Positions 27,077-36,548 are shown, numbered from the stretch's first letter. The stretch is DNA of 64,000 bases from Aquimarina sp. U1-2 (GCF_017897595.1 NZ_JAGKIK010000021.1:1-64000); one strand, 5' to 3'. Notes: generated by a model not told the origin, from the letters alone. A program made the numbers and translations.

Positions 27077-27853
27077 TTGAAAAAACTCTTCAAACACATA
27101 CTAAATACAATTCCCAGGCCTATACTCATTAGACTGAGTTATATCATTTCCCCTCTTATTTCTTTAGCTTTACGAGGAAACACATATACAGACCCAATAG
27201 ATGGAAAGAGCTTTTCAAAGTTTCTACCTTATGGTTATGAAAATCAGAGAGAAAATGTACTTTCTCCTTCAACATTATCCTTAGAACGGCACAGGTTACT
27301 TTGGTTGTATTTAAAAAATGAAACTTCTTTTTTTTCTGCTCCGGCAAAAGTGCTTCATTTTGCTCCCGAACAGGCATTTTACAAGAGATTTAGAAAGCTT
27401 GAACATCTCGAGTACACTACCACAGATCTAAATTCACCCTTAGCCGATGTAAAAGCTGATATTTGTAATTTACCGTTTAAGAATGATGACTATGATATTA
27501 TATTTTGTAATCATGTTTTAGAGCATATACCTGATGATACTAAAGCAATGCAAGAAATATTTAGGGTTCTAAAACCTGGTGGTATGGCTATACTTCAAAT
27601 TCCACAGCAATTAGACAGAAAAACTACATTTGAAGATTATGGTATTACCGATGCCAAAGAACGTGCCCGAATATTTGGCCAATATGATCATGTTCGAATT
27701 TATGGAAGAGACTATTTTGACAAATTAAGAAGTATCGGGTTTACAGTGCAAGAAGTGAGTTATACCAAAAAGCTAACAGCCAAAGAAGTAACCAAGTATT
27801 GTCTTGCGCCAGGAGAAATTCTACCTGTTTGCTACAAACCTAAATCTTTATGA
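27077..27853 (+). CDS. Class I SAM-dependent methyltransferase
   Basis: 258 residues, starting at TTG 27077; an in-frame TAA at 27062 rules out any earlier start and there is no ATG nearby. The first 40 residues are basic and hydrophobic (KKLFKHILNTIPRPILIRLSYIISPLISL), suggesting membrane association. Then come KVLHFAPEQAFYKRFRKLEHLEYTTTDLNSPLADVKADICNLPFKNDDYDIIFCNHVLEHIPDD and AMQEIFRVLKPGGMAILQIPQ, the Methyltransf_11 core. Motif I is degenerate (LHFAPE instead of DxGxG). The substrate is unknown. Its last 6 bp overlap the convergent apbE gene. Confidence 0.85.
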   Translation: MKKLFKHILNTIPRPILIRLSYIISPLISLALRGNTYTDPIDGKSFSKFLPYGYENQRENVLSPSTLSLERHRLLWLYLKNETSFFSAPAKVLHFAPEQAFYKRFRKLEHLEYTTTDLNSPLADVKADICNLPFKNDDYDIIFCNHVLEHIPDDTKAMQEIFRVLKPGGMAILQIPQQLDRKTTFEDYGITDAKERARIFGQYDHVRIYGRDYFDKLRSIGFTVQEVSYTKKLTAKEVTKYCLAPGEILPVCYKPKSL

Positions 27854-28852
27854 GTTTTTATCTTCAGGAAAACCATTCATTGTAAGTGTTTTCAACTCTT
27901 TATTTTTATCTTCATAAATAAAATATGCTTTTACAGTAGGATGCGTATTTAAAAAATCTTTTGACCGCTCTAATCCCATAGACATCAATGCTGTAGCATA
28001 AGCATCAGCTTCCATACAGGTAGCAGCCATTACAGATACGCTTAACAGGTTTGATTTATGAGGATAACCAGTCTTCGTATTAATTATATGTGCGTAACGA
28101 CTTCCATTGTCGTCGACTTTGTACTTTCGATAACTTCCTGAAGTTGCCATGGCTTCATTTTGTAGAGAAATTACTTTGCTATAGGATTGTGAATTATCAA
28201 AATTAGGATCTTCAACACCAATTCGCCACGGTTTTTGTTTTATGATATTAGAACCTTTTCCTCGTATCTCTCCACCTATTTCAACCAAAAAATGAGCAAA
28301 CCCTTGTTCTTCAATAAAATTAGCAAACACATCAACAGCATATCCTTTGGCAAGTGCATTAAAATCAATAAATGTATTCGCATGAGTTTTAACAACTTTA
28401 TCTTTTTCTAAAGTTACGTTCTTCATACCTACCGATTGTAATAAACTATCAATTTTAAGACTATCAAGAGCTATTATTTTACCTTGAGGACCAAAATCCC
28501 AAGCATTGACCAAAATACCAATAGTAGGATCAAATGCACCTTCAGTCTCTTTGAATATCCTTTTAGAAGCGGTGAATACTTTTTTGAAATGATCATCAAT
28601 AGTAACCGTGGTATCACCACGATTGATTCTAGAGATATCAGAATCCTCGATATACGTAGACATAGATGCATTAATAACAGCTACAATGCTATCGTAAGAT
28701 TTTGAAAGCGCAACTTTTTGAGGACCTATACATTGTACCGAATATCTTGTGCCAAAAGCTTCTCCCCGAGCATAACTGAGTTGAAATTCGGGTTCTTTTT
28801 TACAAGATATAAGACAACCCACCAAGATAAGAATACGTAAATTATGAATCAT
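27848..28852 (-). CDS. apbE: FAD:protein FMN transferase (ApbE), lipoprotein
   Basis: 334 residues with lipobox Cys17 (VGCLISC). It transfers FMN from FAD onto Thr side chains, classically in NqrB and NqrC (motif D/SGA/xT), in the periplasm. Visible motifs are RGEAFGTRYSV near the N terminus, FDPTIGILVNAWDFG, FIDFNALAKGYAVD, FLVEIGGEIRGKG, EAMATSGSYRKY, and YAHIINTKTGYP with the Mg-binding EADAYATALMSMG. It lies close to the nqr operon, consistent with NQR maturation. It starts 5 bp after the small gene at 28858-29235 ends, so the two are probably one operon. Confidence 0.95.
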   Translation of the reverse strand: MIHNLRILILVGCLISCKKEPEFQLSYARGEAFGTRYSVQCIGPQKVALSKSYDSIVAVINASMSTYIEDSDISRINRGDTTVTIDDHFKKVFTASKRIFKETEGAFDPTIGILVNAWDFGPQGKIIALDSLKIDSLLQSVGMKNVTLEKDKVVKTHANTFIDFNALAKGYAVDVFANFIEEQGFAHFLVEIGGEIRGKGSNIIKQKPWRIGVEDPNFDNSQSYSKVISLQNEAMATSGSYRKYKVDDNGSRYAHIINTKTGYPHKSNLLSVSVMAATCMEADAYATALMSMGLERSKDFLNTHPTVKAYFIYEDKNKELKTLTMNGFPEDKNS

Positions 28853-28857
28853 GATGT

Positions 28858-29235
28858 CTAATTAAGATACGTTTCAATAGTTTGCAATCCTGCATATTCT
28901 AATATGTAATCTTTATTAAGAAGTACAGGTTTATTTGGATTTTCTGCATTTTGTAATCCCACCCCAGCATAGAAAACCTTTGCTTCTTGTTCTCTTGCAT
29001 GTTTTTTGAACGTTTCCATCCATATCACATCATAATTATGAGGATTATCGGGATACGATATGGCTTTAACTAGTACAAAATATCGTTGATTAGATGTATC
29101 AACGCATACGAATTGAGGGTGTTTTCCTAATGTACTGTTAACTGCAATAAATTCGAAACCTTTTTTTTCCAGTTCTTCACCGACGATATTCATCGCGAGG
29201 TTATGTAGTTCTTGTTTGGTCAAAATTCTAGTCAT
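28858..29235 (-). CDS. Conserved small protein of nqr/apbE loci, function unknown
   Basis: 125 residues, soluble, no signal: MTRILTKQELHNLAMNIVGEELEKKGFEFIAVNSTLGKHPQFVCVD, then an alpha/beta pattern with FVLVKAISYPDNPHNYDVIWMETFKKHAREQEAKVFYAGVGLQNAEN. Homologues in flavobacteria are, as I recall, often labelled 'NADH-quinone reductase subunit F', but it has none of the FeS or flavin motifs of NqrF. Gene order (upstream of apbE by 5 bp) suggests a link to NQR assembly, not proven. A TATCTTTG box precedes it by 8 bp. Confidence 0.8.
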   Translation of the reverse strand: MTRILTKQELHNLAMNIVGEELEKKGFEFIAVNSTLGKHPQFVCVDTSNQRYFVLVKAISYPDNPHNYDVIWMETFKKHAREQEAKVFYAGVGLQNAENPNKPVLLNKDYILEYAGLQTIETYLN

Positions 29236-29242
29236 AGCACTA

Positions 29243-29250
29243 CAAAGATA
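29243..29250 (-). promoter_or_regulatory. TATCTTTG -7 box of the 28858-29235 / apbE unit
   Basis: A perfect TAnnTTTG match on the minus strand just upstream of the start codon; implies a very short 5' leader. Confidence 0.45.
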
Positions 29251-29288
29251 CTACGCTAAATTTAGAAATACGAATTCAGAATTTTGAA

Positions 29289-30167
29289 TTATTTAAATCG
29301 TACAAATTTAGCCTCATCAAAATAATAACTAGGAGTATACACAGGTGCTCCCTCTTGAAACCGATACCATGGAGAAATCGAAGAGTCTTCAAGATTTTTA
29401 AGTAAACATACACTCTGCGCAGGTGTATTGCCTTGTGCTAATACATACATTTTATCTCCATCGGCATTTATAATTTCATCTACAATAAGTTCTATATGGC
29501 CAGGAGAACCAGGTTTTACTAACATATCTCCTATTTTAATTTCTGAAACAGGTATTTTGTCAAGTTCATGATACATGGACAACGTACCAGCATAGGTATA
29601 AATTAAATTCAGGTATTTGTAAAAATTAGATTTTGAACGATTTGGGGTAGCAGTTTTATAAAAAGTAACTTTATCCCCCTTAATTTTGGGGCGATATCCT
29701 TCTGCATACTTTTTCCATGAGCAATAGTGCCCAGACGTAAAATTGAATCCAATTTCATCTTTTCGGTTGGTATCCCACAAATATTCTGATCGTATTCTCA
29801 TTAATGCATCAGCACATTGCTGTAGTCCGTTTTTTGGAACTGGAACTTCTAAAATTGCTTCGTGCCAGTGTTGAGCAAAATACTCTGAATCGTCATAATT
29901 AATGATTTTACTGCCATAGGGTTTGAGTTTGTAATGACGTAAATATTCTTGAAGAGAACCTTTTGGATACACAACTCTTTTATATCCTTCTGGAACTAGC
30001 ACTCTAGTGAAAATAGAATCACCCTTCTTATTAATAAGAGTAGGCGGTACCATTTTACTTGTAGCTAGACCTTTTATTTGATTTATCGCGACATTACCCT
30101 TTCTTGTAGTAAATAACATAAAAATCAAGAGCAATACAATGACTAGCGATATAGTGTATTTCTTCAT
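29289..30167 (-). CDS. DUF4846 family membrane-anchored protein
   Basis: 292 residues from ATG 30167; an in-frame GTG at 30179 gives only four more residues, and the ATG start yields a clean N-terminal anchor (KKYTISLVIVLLLIFMLFTT). The body matches the DUF4846 family as I recall it: RVVYPKGSLQEYLRHYKLKPYG, AILEVPVPKNGLQQCADALMRIRSEYLW, NFTSGHYCSWKKYAEGYRP, VSEIKIGDMLVKPGSPGHIELIVDE and VLAQGNTPAQ. The conserved Cys in GHYCSW and His in GSPGHIELIVD resemble the placement in NlpC/P60-like folds, which is speculative. The nqr terminator separates it from nqrF, so it is likely its own transcript. Confidence 0.8.
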   Translation of the reverse strand: MKKYTISLVIVLLLIFMLFTTRKGNVAINQIKGLATSKMVPPTLINKKGDSIFTRVLVPEGYKRVVYPKGSLQEYLRHYKLKPYGSKIINYDDSEYFAQHWHEAILEVPVPKNGLQQCADALMRIRSEYLWDTNRKDEIGFNFTSGHYCSWKKYAEGYRPKIKGDKVTFYKTATPNRSKSNFYKYLNLIYTYAGTLSMYHELDKIPVSEIKIGDMLVKPGSPGHIELIVDEIINADGDKMYVLAQGNTPAQSVCLLKNLEDSSISPWYRFQEGAPVYTPSYYFDEAKFVRFK

Positions 30168-30196
30168 AAAACAATCCACTTTGATTTCCCTTGAAA

Positions 30197-30238
30197 AATA
30201 CTGAAACCGATGCAGTTTCTTGCATCGGTTTCAGTATT
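30197..30238 (-). terminator. Terminator of the nqr operon
   Basis: A perfect 18-bp stem (30197-30214 with 30221-30238) with a 6-nt loop, followed on the minus strand by TTTTC. It lies 17 bp after the nqrF stop. Confidence 0.8.
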
Positions 30239-30254
30239 AGTTAGTAATTTAGGG

Positions 30255-31562
30255 TTATCCTCCAAAGTCATCAAATCTAATATTCTCATCGGGAATACCA
30301 AAATCTTCACCCATCTTTTGAACAGCTTTGTTCATTAATGGAGGCCCGCAGAAGTATAACTCTATATCCTCTGGAGCTTCATGATGATTTAAATAGTTAT
30401 CGATAACACAATTATGAATGAAACCGACAAAACCATCACCTTCATCATTGAGATCTTTTTTCACTTTCCAGTTGTCTTCTTCTAAAGGTTCTGAAAGTGC
30501 TAAATAGAATTTAAAATTATCAAACTTTTTCTCTAAATCATAAAAATGATCCAGATAGAACAACTCTCTTTTAGAACGACCACCATACCAATATGTAACC
30601 TTTCGCCCTGTTTCTAAAGTTTTGAATAGATGATACAAATGGGATCGCATTGGCGCCATTCCGGCACCACCGCCTACATACAACATTTCTGCTTGTGATT
30701 CATTGATAAAAAACTCTCCATAAGGTCCAGAAATAGTTACTTTATCGCCTGGTTTTTGAGCAAAAATATAAGACGAGGCAACTCCTGGATTTACATCCAT
30801 CCAACCGTTTTTGGCTCTATCCCATGGCGGAGTAGCAATACGTACATTCAACATGATATCTCTTCCCTCTGCAGGGTAAGAAGCCATAGAATATGCACGT
30901 TCTACAGTTTCACCATTTTTCATCACCAAAGGCCACAGGTTAAATTTATCCCACTCTTCTTTAAATTTATCAGGAGTGTCATGCTCCTCGGGATGGGCGG
31001 TAATGTCAATATCTGAATATTTTACTTCGCAAGGTGGTATTTCTATTTGAATGTACCCTCCTGCTTTATAGCCCATATCTTCAGGAATACGCACTACAAA
31101 TTCTTTTATAAATGAAGCTACGTTATAGTTACGAACTACTTCTGCCTCCCATTTTTTAATACCAAAAACTTCTTCTGGTATTTCGATATTCATATCTTGC
31201 TTCACTTTAACCTGGCATGCTAAACGTGCCCCATGTTGTAGTTCTTTACGAGAAAAATGAGGAGTTTCTGTAGGTAGGGCTTCTCCACCTCCGTCTAATA
31301 CGTGGCATTCGCATTGTATGCAAGTCCCACCTCCACCGCATGCCGAAGGTAAGAATATTTTTTCGCTTCCTAGTGTAGACAGTAATGTCCCTCCAGAGGC
31401 GACTTCAATTTCTTTTTCACCGTTAATGGTAATTTTTACAGGACCCGATGGTAACAACTTATCCTTTGCAAATAATAAAATTCCCACTAAAATAAGAATC
31501 AATACCAAAAATGAAATAATGGTTATTGCTATAGTTCCACCGGTAGATGCTAAAAATATCAT
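30255..31562 (-). CDS. nqrF: Na+-translocating NADH:quinone reductase subunit F
   Basis: 435 residues; the NADH-oxidising, FAD-binding subunit that feeds electrons into the Na+ pump. One N-terminal membrane helix (residues 8-31), then a plant-type 2Fe-2S domain with Cys75, Cys81, Cys84 and Cys116 (ACGGGGTC, QC, ACQV). The ferredoxin reductase part shows the FAD motif ERAYSMASYP (RxYS), the NAD-binding YVGGGAGMAPMRSHL and the C-terminal ELYFCGPPLMN with the aromatic end RFDDFGG. Last gene of nqrABCDEF; nqrE ends 1 bp upstream. An 18-bp terminator hairpin follows. Confidence 0.98.
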   Translation of the reverse strand: MIFLASTGGTIAITIISFLVLILILVGILLFAKDKLLPSGPVKITINGEKEIEVASGGTLLSTLGSEKIFLPSACGGGGTCIQCECHVLDGGGEALPTETPHFSRKELQHGARLACQVKVKQDMNIEIPEEVFGIKKWEAEVVRNYNVASFIKEFVVRIPEDMGYKAGGYIQIEIPPCEVKYSDIDITAHPEEHDTPDKFKEEWDKFNLWPLVMKNGETVERAYSMASYPAEGRDIMLNVRIATPPWDRAKNGWMDVNPGVASSYIFAQKPGDKVTISGPYGEFFINESQAEMLYVGGGAGMAPMRSHLYHLFKTLETGRKVTYWYGGRSKRELFYLDHFYDLEKKFDNFKFYLALSEPLEEDNWKVKKDLNDEGDGFVGFIHNCVIDNYLNHHEAPEDIELYFCGPPLMNKAVQKMGEDFGIPDENIRFDDFGG

Positions 31563-31563
31563 A

Positions 31564-32280
31564 TTATTTAAGTGTTATAACGTTAGTACTCTCGGCTACT
31601 TCTTTTGTAGCTCCCTCATTTTCAACTTGAGCAGCTTTTGGAGTTTCTTCATCCTCTTCATCTCCTCCTGTTAGCATTCCACCAAAACTCATAAACCCAA
31701 TAGCCATTAGACCTGTAAGTATAAAAGTTATTCCTAATCCTCGAAGTGGTGCAGGCACATTCGAATATCTAATTTTTTCTCGAATGGCAGCAATGGCCAA
31801 AATAGCTAGAAACCAACCAATCCCTGACCCTACACCATATACTGCCGCTTGTGATATATTAGAAAATTCTTTTTGTTGCATGAATAAAGAACCTCCTAAA
31901 ATAGCACAATTCACAGCAATAAGAGGTAAGAATATTCCCAATGAGTTATATAAAGCAGGAGAAAATTTTTCTACTATGATTTCTACCAATTGCACCATAG
32001 TAGCTATAGTTGCAATGAATAAAATAAAAGTTAAGAAACTTAAATCATAATCTGCATACTCTGGGCCAAGCCATGTTAACGCCCCATCTTGCAATAAATA
32101 CTGATCTAATAAAAAGTTGAGAGGAACCGTAATGGCAAGAACAAAAATTACCGCAGCTCCTAAACCTACCGCTGTAGATACTTTCTTGGATACTGCGAGG
32201 TACGAACACATTCCTAAGAAGAATGCGAATACCATATTCTCAATAAAAATCGATTTTAAAAATAATTCCAAATATTCCAT
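31564..32280 (-). CDS. nqrE: Na+-translocating NADH:quinone reductase subunit E
   Basis: 238 residues; an integral membrane subunit with six predicted helices, homologous to NqrD. Conserved NqrE segments are visible ([75 protein letters not shown]). The paired Cys near the membrane centre (in GMCSY and NCAILGG) fit the known NqrD/E Cys pairs that bind an FeS cluster. It carries an acidic C-terminal tail of about 35 residues beyond the usual end ([19 protein letters not shown]). Transcribed with nqrD (11-bp gap) and nqrF (1 bp). Confidence 0.97.
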   Translation of the reverse strand: MEYLELFLKSIFIENMVFAFFLGMCSYLAVSKKVSTAVGLGAAVIFVLAITVPLNFLLDQYLLQDGALTWLGPEYADYDLSFLTFILFIATIATMVQLVEIIVEKFSPALYNSLGIFLPLIAVNCAILGGSLFMQQKEFSNISQAAVYGVGSGIGWFLAILAIAAIREKIRYSNVPAPLRGLGITFILTGLMAIGFMSFGGMLTGGDEEDEETPKAAQVENEGATKEVAESTNVITLK

Positions 32281-32291
32281 GCTTCTAAATT

Positions 32292-32990
32292 TTAGTGATC
32301 CTCTATTAGCGCTTTATTTCTGCTTCTTTGTACCCAAATAATAATTCCTACTGTAATTAGCGCCATAGGAGCTAATACCATAAAACCGTTATTTTCGTAC
32401 CCTATAGCATATAAACCGGTTTTCTCTACCGGATCCCCTAAAACTTTGAATCCAAATAGCGTACCTGAACCAAATAACTCTCTAAAAAAGGCGACAATAA
32501 TCAGTAATAATCCATATCCGGCAGCGTTCCCCACGCCATCAAGAAATGATTTCCAAACGCCATTACCCAAAGCGAATGCTTCAAAACGACCCATAATAAT
32601 ACAATTCGTAATAATCAGACCGATAAATACCGAAAGTTCTTTACTTAAGGTATAGGCAAATGCTTTAAGTACCTGATCAACGATAATCACCAATGCGGCT
32701 ACAACGACAAGCTGTACGATAATTCTAATTTTTGAAGGAATGATATTTCTCATTAAAGAAATGACAATATTACCAACTCCCATTACAAAAACCACAGAGA
32801 TCGACATCACTATGGAAGGCTTTAATTGAGCCGTAATCGCCAATGCCGAACAAATTCCTAACACCTGAATAGTAATGGGATTATTATCTGCAAGAGGATC
32901 TGTAAGTAATTTTTTATTCTTTTTAGAAAACAAAGGCTCTCTAGGCTCTTTAGCTTTCACCTCAACTTTTTCTTCTGTTACTTCGGCCAT
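32292..32990 (-). CDS. nqrD: Na+-translocating NADH:quinone reductase subunit D
   Basis: 232 residues, six predicted membrane helices. Diagnostic segments are [66 protein letters not shown] and [13 protein letters not shown]. Cys in GICSA and TNCIIMG would supply FeS ligands together with NqrE. The N terminus carries about 25 charged residues ([18 protein letters not shown]) ahead of the conserved part, longer than in Vibrio. 3 bp separate it from nqrC. Confidence 0.97.
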   Translation of the reverse strand: MAEVTEEKVEVKAKEPREPLFSKKNKKLLTDPLADNNPITIQVLGICSALAITAQLKPSIVMSISVVFVMGVGNIVISLMRNIIPSKIRIIVQLVVVAALVIIVDQVLKAFAYTLSKELSVFIGLIITNCIIMGRFEAFALGNGVWKSFLDGVGNAAGYGLLLIIVAFFRELFGSGTLFGFKVLGDPVEKTGLYAIGYENNGFMVLAPMALITVGIIIWVQRSRNKALIEDH

Positions 32991-32993
32991 CGG

Positions 32994-33749
32994 TTACTTT
33001 TTTAACGTTTCAAAATAAGGTTGGTACATTTTTATACCTTTCTTTACCATAGCAGTTACACCATCTCCTGTGATTGTGGCACCTGCCAAAGCATCAACTG
33101 CGTTATCGTCTTTTCTTTGATTTTTAGGATCTGCATTCCCTTTTTTTACAGTAATTCCTTTATAATCTCCGGCAGCATTCAAAATACGCTCACCTATAAA
33201 ATCATCTCTAAAATATGCTTCTGTAATATTGGCTCCCAGACCAGCAGTTTCGGTAGCATGATCAAAAAAAGCACCTTTAACTACACTATATTTTTCGTCT
33301 AGTGCAACATATCCCCAAATAGGCCCCCAAAGACCTACACCTCTTAGCGGGATAATGTAGTACGATTCTCCATCACGTGTACCGATAAAAAGTGGTTTTT
33401 TTCTTTGGTATAAAGAGTCGCGTTTTACCTTATCATTCTCTTTTTTAACCTCGATACCAAAAGCCTCATTTGTTTTTTGTGCTTCGCCATTCACAACAAT
33501 ATATTGTTGATCCCCAACGTATTTGTCAAATAATTCTTGCGCCTTTTCTGGAGCTACGAATTCGTTAGGATCTTCAGCATCGGTAACCCCCATTGCAAAC
33601 AAAATATTCTGTTGTTTCTCTGTTCTTTTGTTCGCGTCAATCTTATCCTTTAATGAAGAAGCTGTAAAAGCTAATAATGAACCTACAACAGCTACCATAG
33701 CAATAGCAAAGATGAGTGTGTATGAATTTTTATCTGTGTTAAATCCCAT
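32994..33749 (-). CDS. nqrC: Na+-translocating NADH:quinone reductase subunit C
   Basis: 251 residues; one N-terminal helix (about 11-30) and a periplasmic FMN-binding domain. The covalent FMN site is VDALAGATITGDG with Thr225 as the expected phosphoester-linked residue. Other conserved segments are GLWGPIWGYVALD and FFDHATETAGLGANI. FMN attachment requires ApbE, encoded 5 kb downstream on the same strand. Only 2 bp separate nqrB and nqrC. Confidence 0.97.
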   Translation of the reverse strand: MGFNTDKNSYTLIFAIAMVAVVGSLLAFTASSLKDKIDANKRTEKQQNILFAMGVTDAEDPNEFVAPEKAQELFDKYVGDQQYIVVNGEAQKTNEAFGIEVKKENDKVKRDSLYQRKKPLFIGTRDGESYYIIPLRGVGLWGPIWGYVALDEKYSVVKGAFFDHATETAGLGANITEAYFRDDFIGERILNAAGDYKGITVKKGNADPKNQRKDDNAVDALAGATITGDGVTAMVKKGIKMYQPYFETLKK

Positions 33750-33751
33750 GA

Positions 33752-34990
33752 TTATGCAGTTTTAAGTTTTAAACGTTTCATCCTTCTTTTAACATTGCCC
33801 TGAACTACGTAATGATCTATAGTTGGAGCAAATACGTTCATTAAAAGTATGGCGAGAAAAACCCCTTCAGGATATGCAGGATTGAAAACTCGAATTAATA
33901 TTGAAATAAATCCGATTAAAAATCCATAAATCCATTTTCCTTTATTAGTTTGAGAGCCAGATACGGGATCGGTAGCCATAAAAACTACGCCAAAAGCAAT
34001 ACTTCCGATAAGGAGATGTTGCCAAAACGGAGTACTCATTAACCCATAAAATTTACTGGACTCTGTTATTAAATTGGTATGATCTACAATGCCGTTGAAT
34101 ATTAATCCCATTAGAGCTGCCCCTGCAAAGCCACTCAAAATAATTCTCCAACTCGCTACTTTCGTAAATATCAAGAAAGCCGCTCCTAATATAATGAGAA
34201 GCTTTGAAGTTTCTCCTACAGAACCCGGAATGAAACCATAAAATGCTTCAGAAATAGAATATGCAAATTCATTACCTTTTGCTCCAACCGTAGTTAGAAT
34301 CTCTTTCCCTTGAGCCAAACCACCTAAGATAGTTTCTCCTGATATGGCATCGGGAGTATCTGCTCTTTCAACAGCACCATGTACCCATACTTTATCTCCA
34401 GACATCCATGTTGGGTATGCAAAAAACAAAAAGGCTCTAATAGTAAGTGCCGGATTTAAAATATTCATCCCAGTACCACCAAAAACTTCCTTACCAATAA
34501 CAACACCAAAAATTACTGCAATTGCCAACATCCATAACGGGATATCAACAGGAACAATAAGTGGCACTAACATACCAGTAACCAAATATCCCTCTTCAAC
34601 CTCATGACCTTTGATCACAGCAAATACAAATTCAACTGCGAGACCCACACCATACGATACGACAACAAGAGGAAGCACAGTCCATGCCCCTAGCACAAAA
34701 TTATCCCAATTAATAAAATCTCGAAACAGAGAAAAATTTTCTGGAAAACCATTGATAGCGGCATAGTGTTGATATCCGGCGTTAAATATTCCAAAAAGCA
34801 AACAAGGAATTAGAGATATAATCACCGTGTTCATTGTACGCTTCAAATCATCTGCTGCCCTTACATGAGCACCAGAGTGTGTTGTTTCATTAGGTAAATA
34901 TAAAAATGTATGGATCGCATTAAATGCAGGAGCCATTTTTTTACCTTGATATTTAAGTTTTAGCTTATGTAATTTATCTTTTAATCCCAT
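33752..34990 (-). CDS. nqrB: Na+-translocating NADH:quinone reductase subunit B
   Basis: 412 residues; the largest membrane subunit, which holds FMN covalently and riboflavin, and forms the Na+ channel. Conserved segments are ETTHSGAHVRAADDLKRTM, GYLVTGMLVPLIVPVDIPLWM, IGKEVFGGTGMNILNPALTIRAFLFFAYP and the FMN-linkage site PGSVGETSKL, Thr261. A typical C-terminal run ends FAPTIDHYVVQGNVKRRMKR. Start 12 bp after nqrA. Confidence 0.97.
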   Translation of the reverse strand: MGLKDKLHKLKLKYQGKKMAPAFNAIHTFLYLPNETTHSGAHVRAADDLKRTMNTVIISLIPCLLFGIFNAGYQHYAAINGFPENFSLFRDFINWDNFVLGAWTVLPLVVVSYGVGLAVEFVFAVIKGHEVEEGYLVTGMLVPLIVPVDIPLWMLAIAVIFGVVIGKEVFGGTGMNILNPALTIRAFLFFAYPTWMSGDKVWVHGAVERADTPDAISGETILGGLAQGKEILTTVGAKGNEFAYSISEAFYGFIPGSVGETSKLLIILGAAFLIFTKVASWRIILSGFAGAALMGLIFNGIVDHTNLITESSKFYGLMSTPFWQHLLIGSIAFGVVFMATDPVSGSQTNKGKWIYGFLIGFISILIRVFNPAYPEGVFLAILLMNVFAPTIDHYVVQGNVKRRMKRLKLKTA

Positions 34991-35002
34991 AGTATTACAG
35001 TA

Positions 35003-36358
35003 TTACCCTATTTCTTTTAACATTACATCTAGACCATCTCTGATTATTTGTTGATGTGGTTGTTTAGAAACACATACAAATTCAGTTAATGCGAAATCCT
35101 CTGGTGCAACTTCGTACATACCTAATTGCTCCATAGCATCTAAATCATTGACCATACAAGCTTTTAAAAGTTGTAATGGATAGATATCCATAGGAAATAC
35201 TTCTTCGTAATTTCCAGTAACTACAAAAGCTCGATGCTCACCATTAGTATTGGTGTCTAATTCATATCTTTTATTAGGCATAAGCCACGAAAAAGTTAAT
35301 GCTCTAGAAGTAGACACTTTATCAAATACAGGTTTATTCCAACCAAAAAATTCATAATCATCGCCTTCAGGTATCACAGTAATAGCATTGTGATAATATC
35401 CAAGATGCCCATCGGGTTTTACATTATCTCCTGTAAGAACATCTCCACTAATAACACGAATATTTCCTTCGTCATGAACGCCAGAATCGTATACAACAGA
35501 TGATACTTCAGCACCTATTTTGGTTCTATAGTATTTAGGATTCTTCACAGATGATCCTACTAAGGCAATCGTTCGTTCTGCGTTAAATTTCCCTGTTAAT
35601 AACAACTCTCCAATAACTACCAAATCTTGCGGATTAACCACCCAAACCAATTCTCCCTTGTTAATAGGATCTACTTTAGCGATCTGCACTCCAACATTTC
35701 CAGCCGGGTGAGGACCCGAGACTTTATGTAGTGATATATTATTTAGACCAGATAGCGGCGAGTTTCCTTTTTTACCTACAGAAACGTGAACCGAACCACT
35801 AGTAAGTTTACGTAAAGCATCTATAGCAGTTTGTAGCTCTTTTTCTTTTCCTTCTAAAGTATAATCATAGTCTGCAGCAAGGGGTGCCGTACTATATCCC
35901 GAAATAAATATTGCTTTTGGAGTAGTGTCTGGATTTGCGATTACATCATAAGGACGTTGTTTAATAAATGGCCAACAACCCGTTGATAACAAATGCGCTT
36001 TTATCTCTTCGCCATTCATCGCGCTAATATCTTTCACACCGTAATCAACATACTGCTGATCTTTGTCTGCAAGAATTTTGAAAGCTAAAATTTTTCGTTT
36101 AGCACCACGAACGATTTCAACAACTTCACCACTTACCGGTGACGGAAATAACAATTTTTCGTTGGACTTTGAATGAAAGAGCGGCTCACCGGCAAGAACT
36201 TCTGTTCCTTGTTTTGCAATAACCTTTGGGATAATACCATGAAAGTCATCAGGCTTTACTGCAAAAACATTACTCCTTGTAGCATCAACAGTAGTTTTCT
36301 CTGCTATACCAACAAGTTTAATGTCTAAACCTTTTCTGATACGAATGTCTTTTGACAT
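35003..36358 (-). CDS. nqrA: Na+-translocating NADH:quinone reductase subunit A
   Basis: 451 residues, first gene of the operon. A soluble peripheral subunit on the cytoplasmic side that contributes to ubiquinone/menaquinone binding. Characteristic segments are IRKGLDIKLVGIAEK at the N terminus, PVSGEVVEIVRGAKRK, CWPFIKQRPYDVIANP, SGPHPAGNVGVQI, and KYELDTN...GNYEEVFPMDIYPLQLLKA. The C terminus (CVSKQPHQQIIRDGLDVMLKE) matches the family. A TAAATTTG box lies 37 bp upstream on the minus strand. Confidence 0.97.
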   Translation of the reverse strand: MSKDIRIRKGLDIKLVGIAEKTTVDATRSNVFAVKPDDFHGIIPKVIAKQGTEVLAGEPLFHSKSNEKLLFPSPVSGEVVEIVRGAKRKILAFKILADKDQQYVDYGVKDISAMNGEEIKAHLLSTGCWPFIKQRPYDVIANPDTTPKAIFISGYSTAPLAADYDYTLEGKEKELQTAIDALRKLTSGSVHVSVGKKGNSPLSGLNNISLHKVSGPHPAGNVGVQIAKVDPINKGELVWVVNPQDLVVIGELLLTGKFNAERTIALVGSSVKNPKYYRTKIGAEVSSVVYDSGVHDEGNIRVISGDVLTGDNVKPDGHLGYYHNAITVIPEGDDYEFFGWNKPVFDKVSTSRALTFSWLMPNKRYELDTNTNGEHRAFVVTGNYEEVFPMDIYPLQLLKACMVNDLDAMEQLGMYEVAPEDFALTEFVCVSKQPHQQIIRDGLDVMLKEIG

Positions 36359-36394
36359 ATTTATAGTCTAAGTTAATTAACTAAAAAAATCGTG

Positions 36395-36402
36395 CAAATT
36401 TA
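36395..36402 (-). promoter_or_regulatory. nqr operon -7 box (TAAATTTG)
   Basis: A perfect TAnnTTTG match on the minus strand followed by CACG, 36 bp before nqrA. No clear -33 TTTG. Confidence 0.5.
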
Positions 36403-36499
36403 CTAATTTAAACATGGAAGTGAAAACACGTTCCGTTATAAAGTTTTATTAATAATCATTCTAAATAAGGTGAATAATGTATTTATGACCCTGTCATAT

Positions 36500-36528
36500 T
36501 TTGCCGGCATACATTTTGTTTATCTTTA
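36500..36528 (+). promoter_or_regulatory. Promoter of the T9SS plug gene
   Basis: TTTG at 36500-36503, a 17-bp spacer and TATCTTTA at 36521-36528 match the Bacteroidota -33/-7 pattern. It lies between the in-frame TTG at 36501 and the ATG at 36549 and so decides for the ATG. Confidence 0.55.
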
Positions 36529-36548
36529 CGGTACTAATTCTTACTCTA

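Noticed and set aside
30756..31016. Plus-strand frames inside the nqr operon as extra genes
   Set aside because: All lie entirely antisense to well-supported nqr genes with no independent evidence.
36501..36548. TTG start giving a longer N terminus for the plug protein
   Set aside because: The TTG overlaps a TTTG -33 box, and TATCTTTA (-7) lies downstream of it. The ATG at 36549 gives a normal signal peptide.
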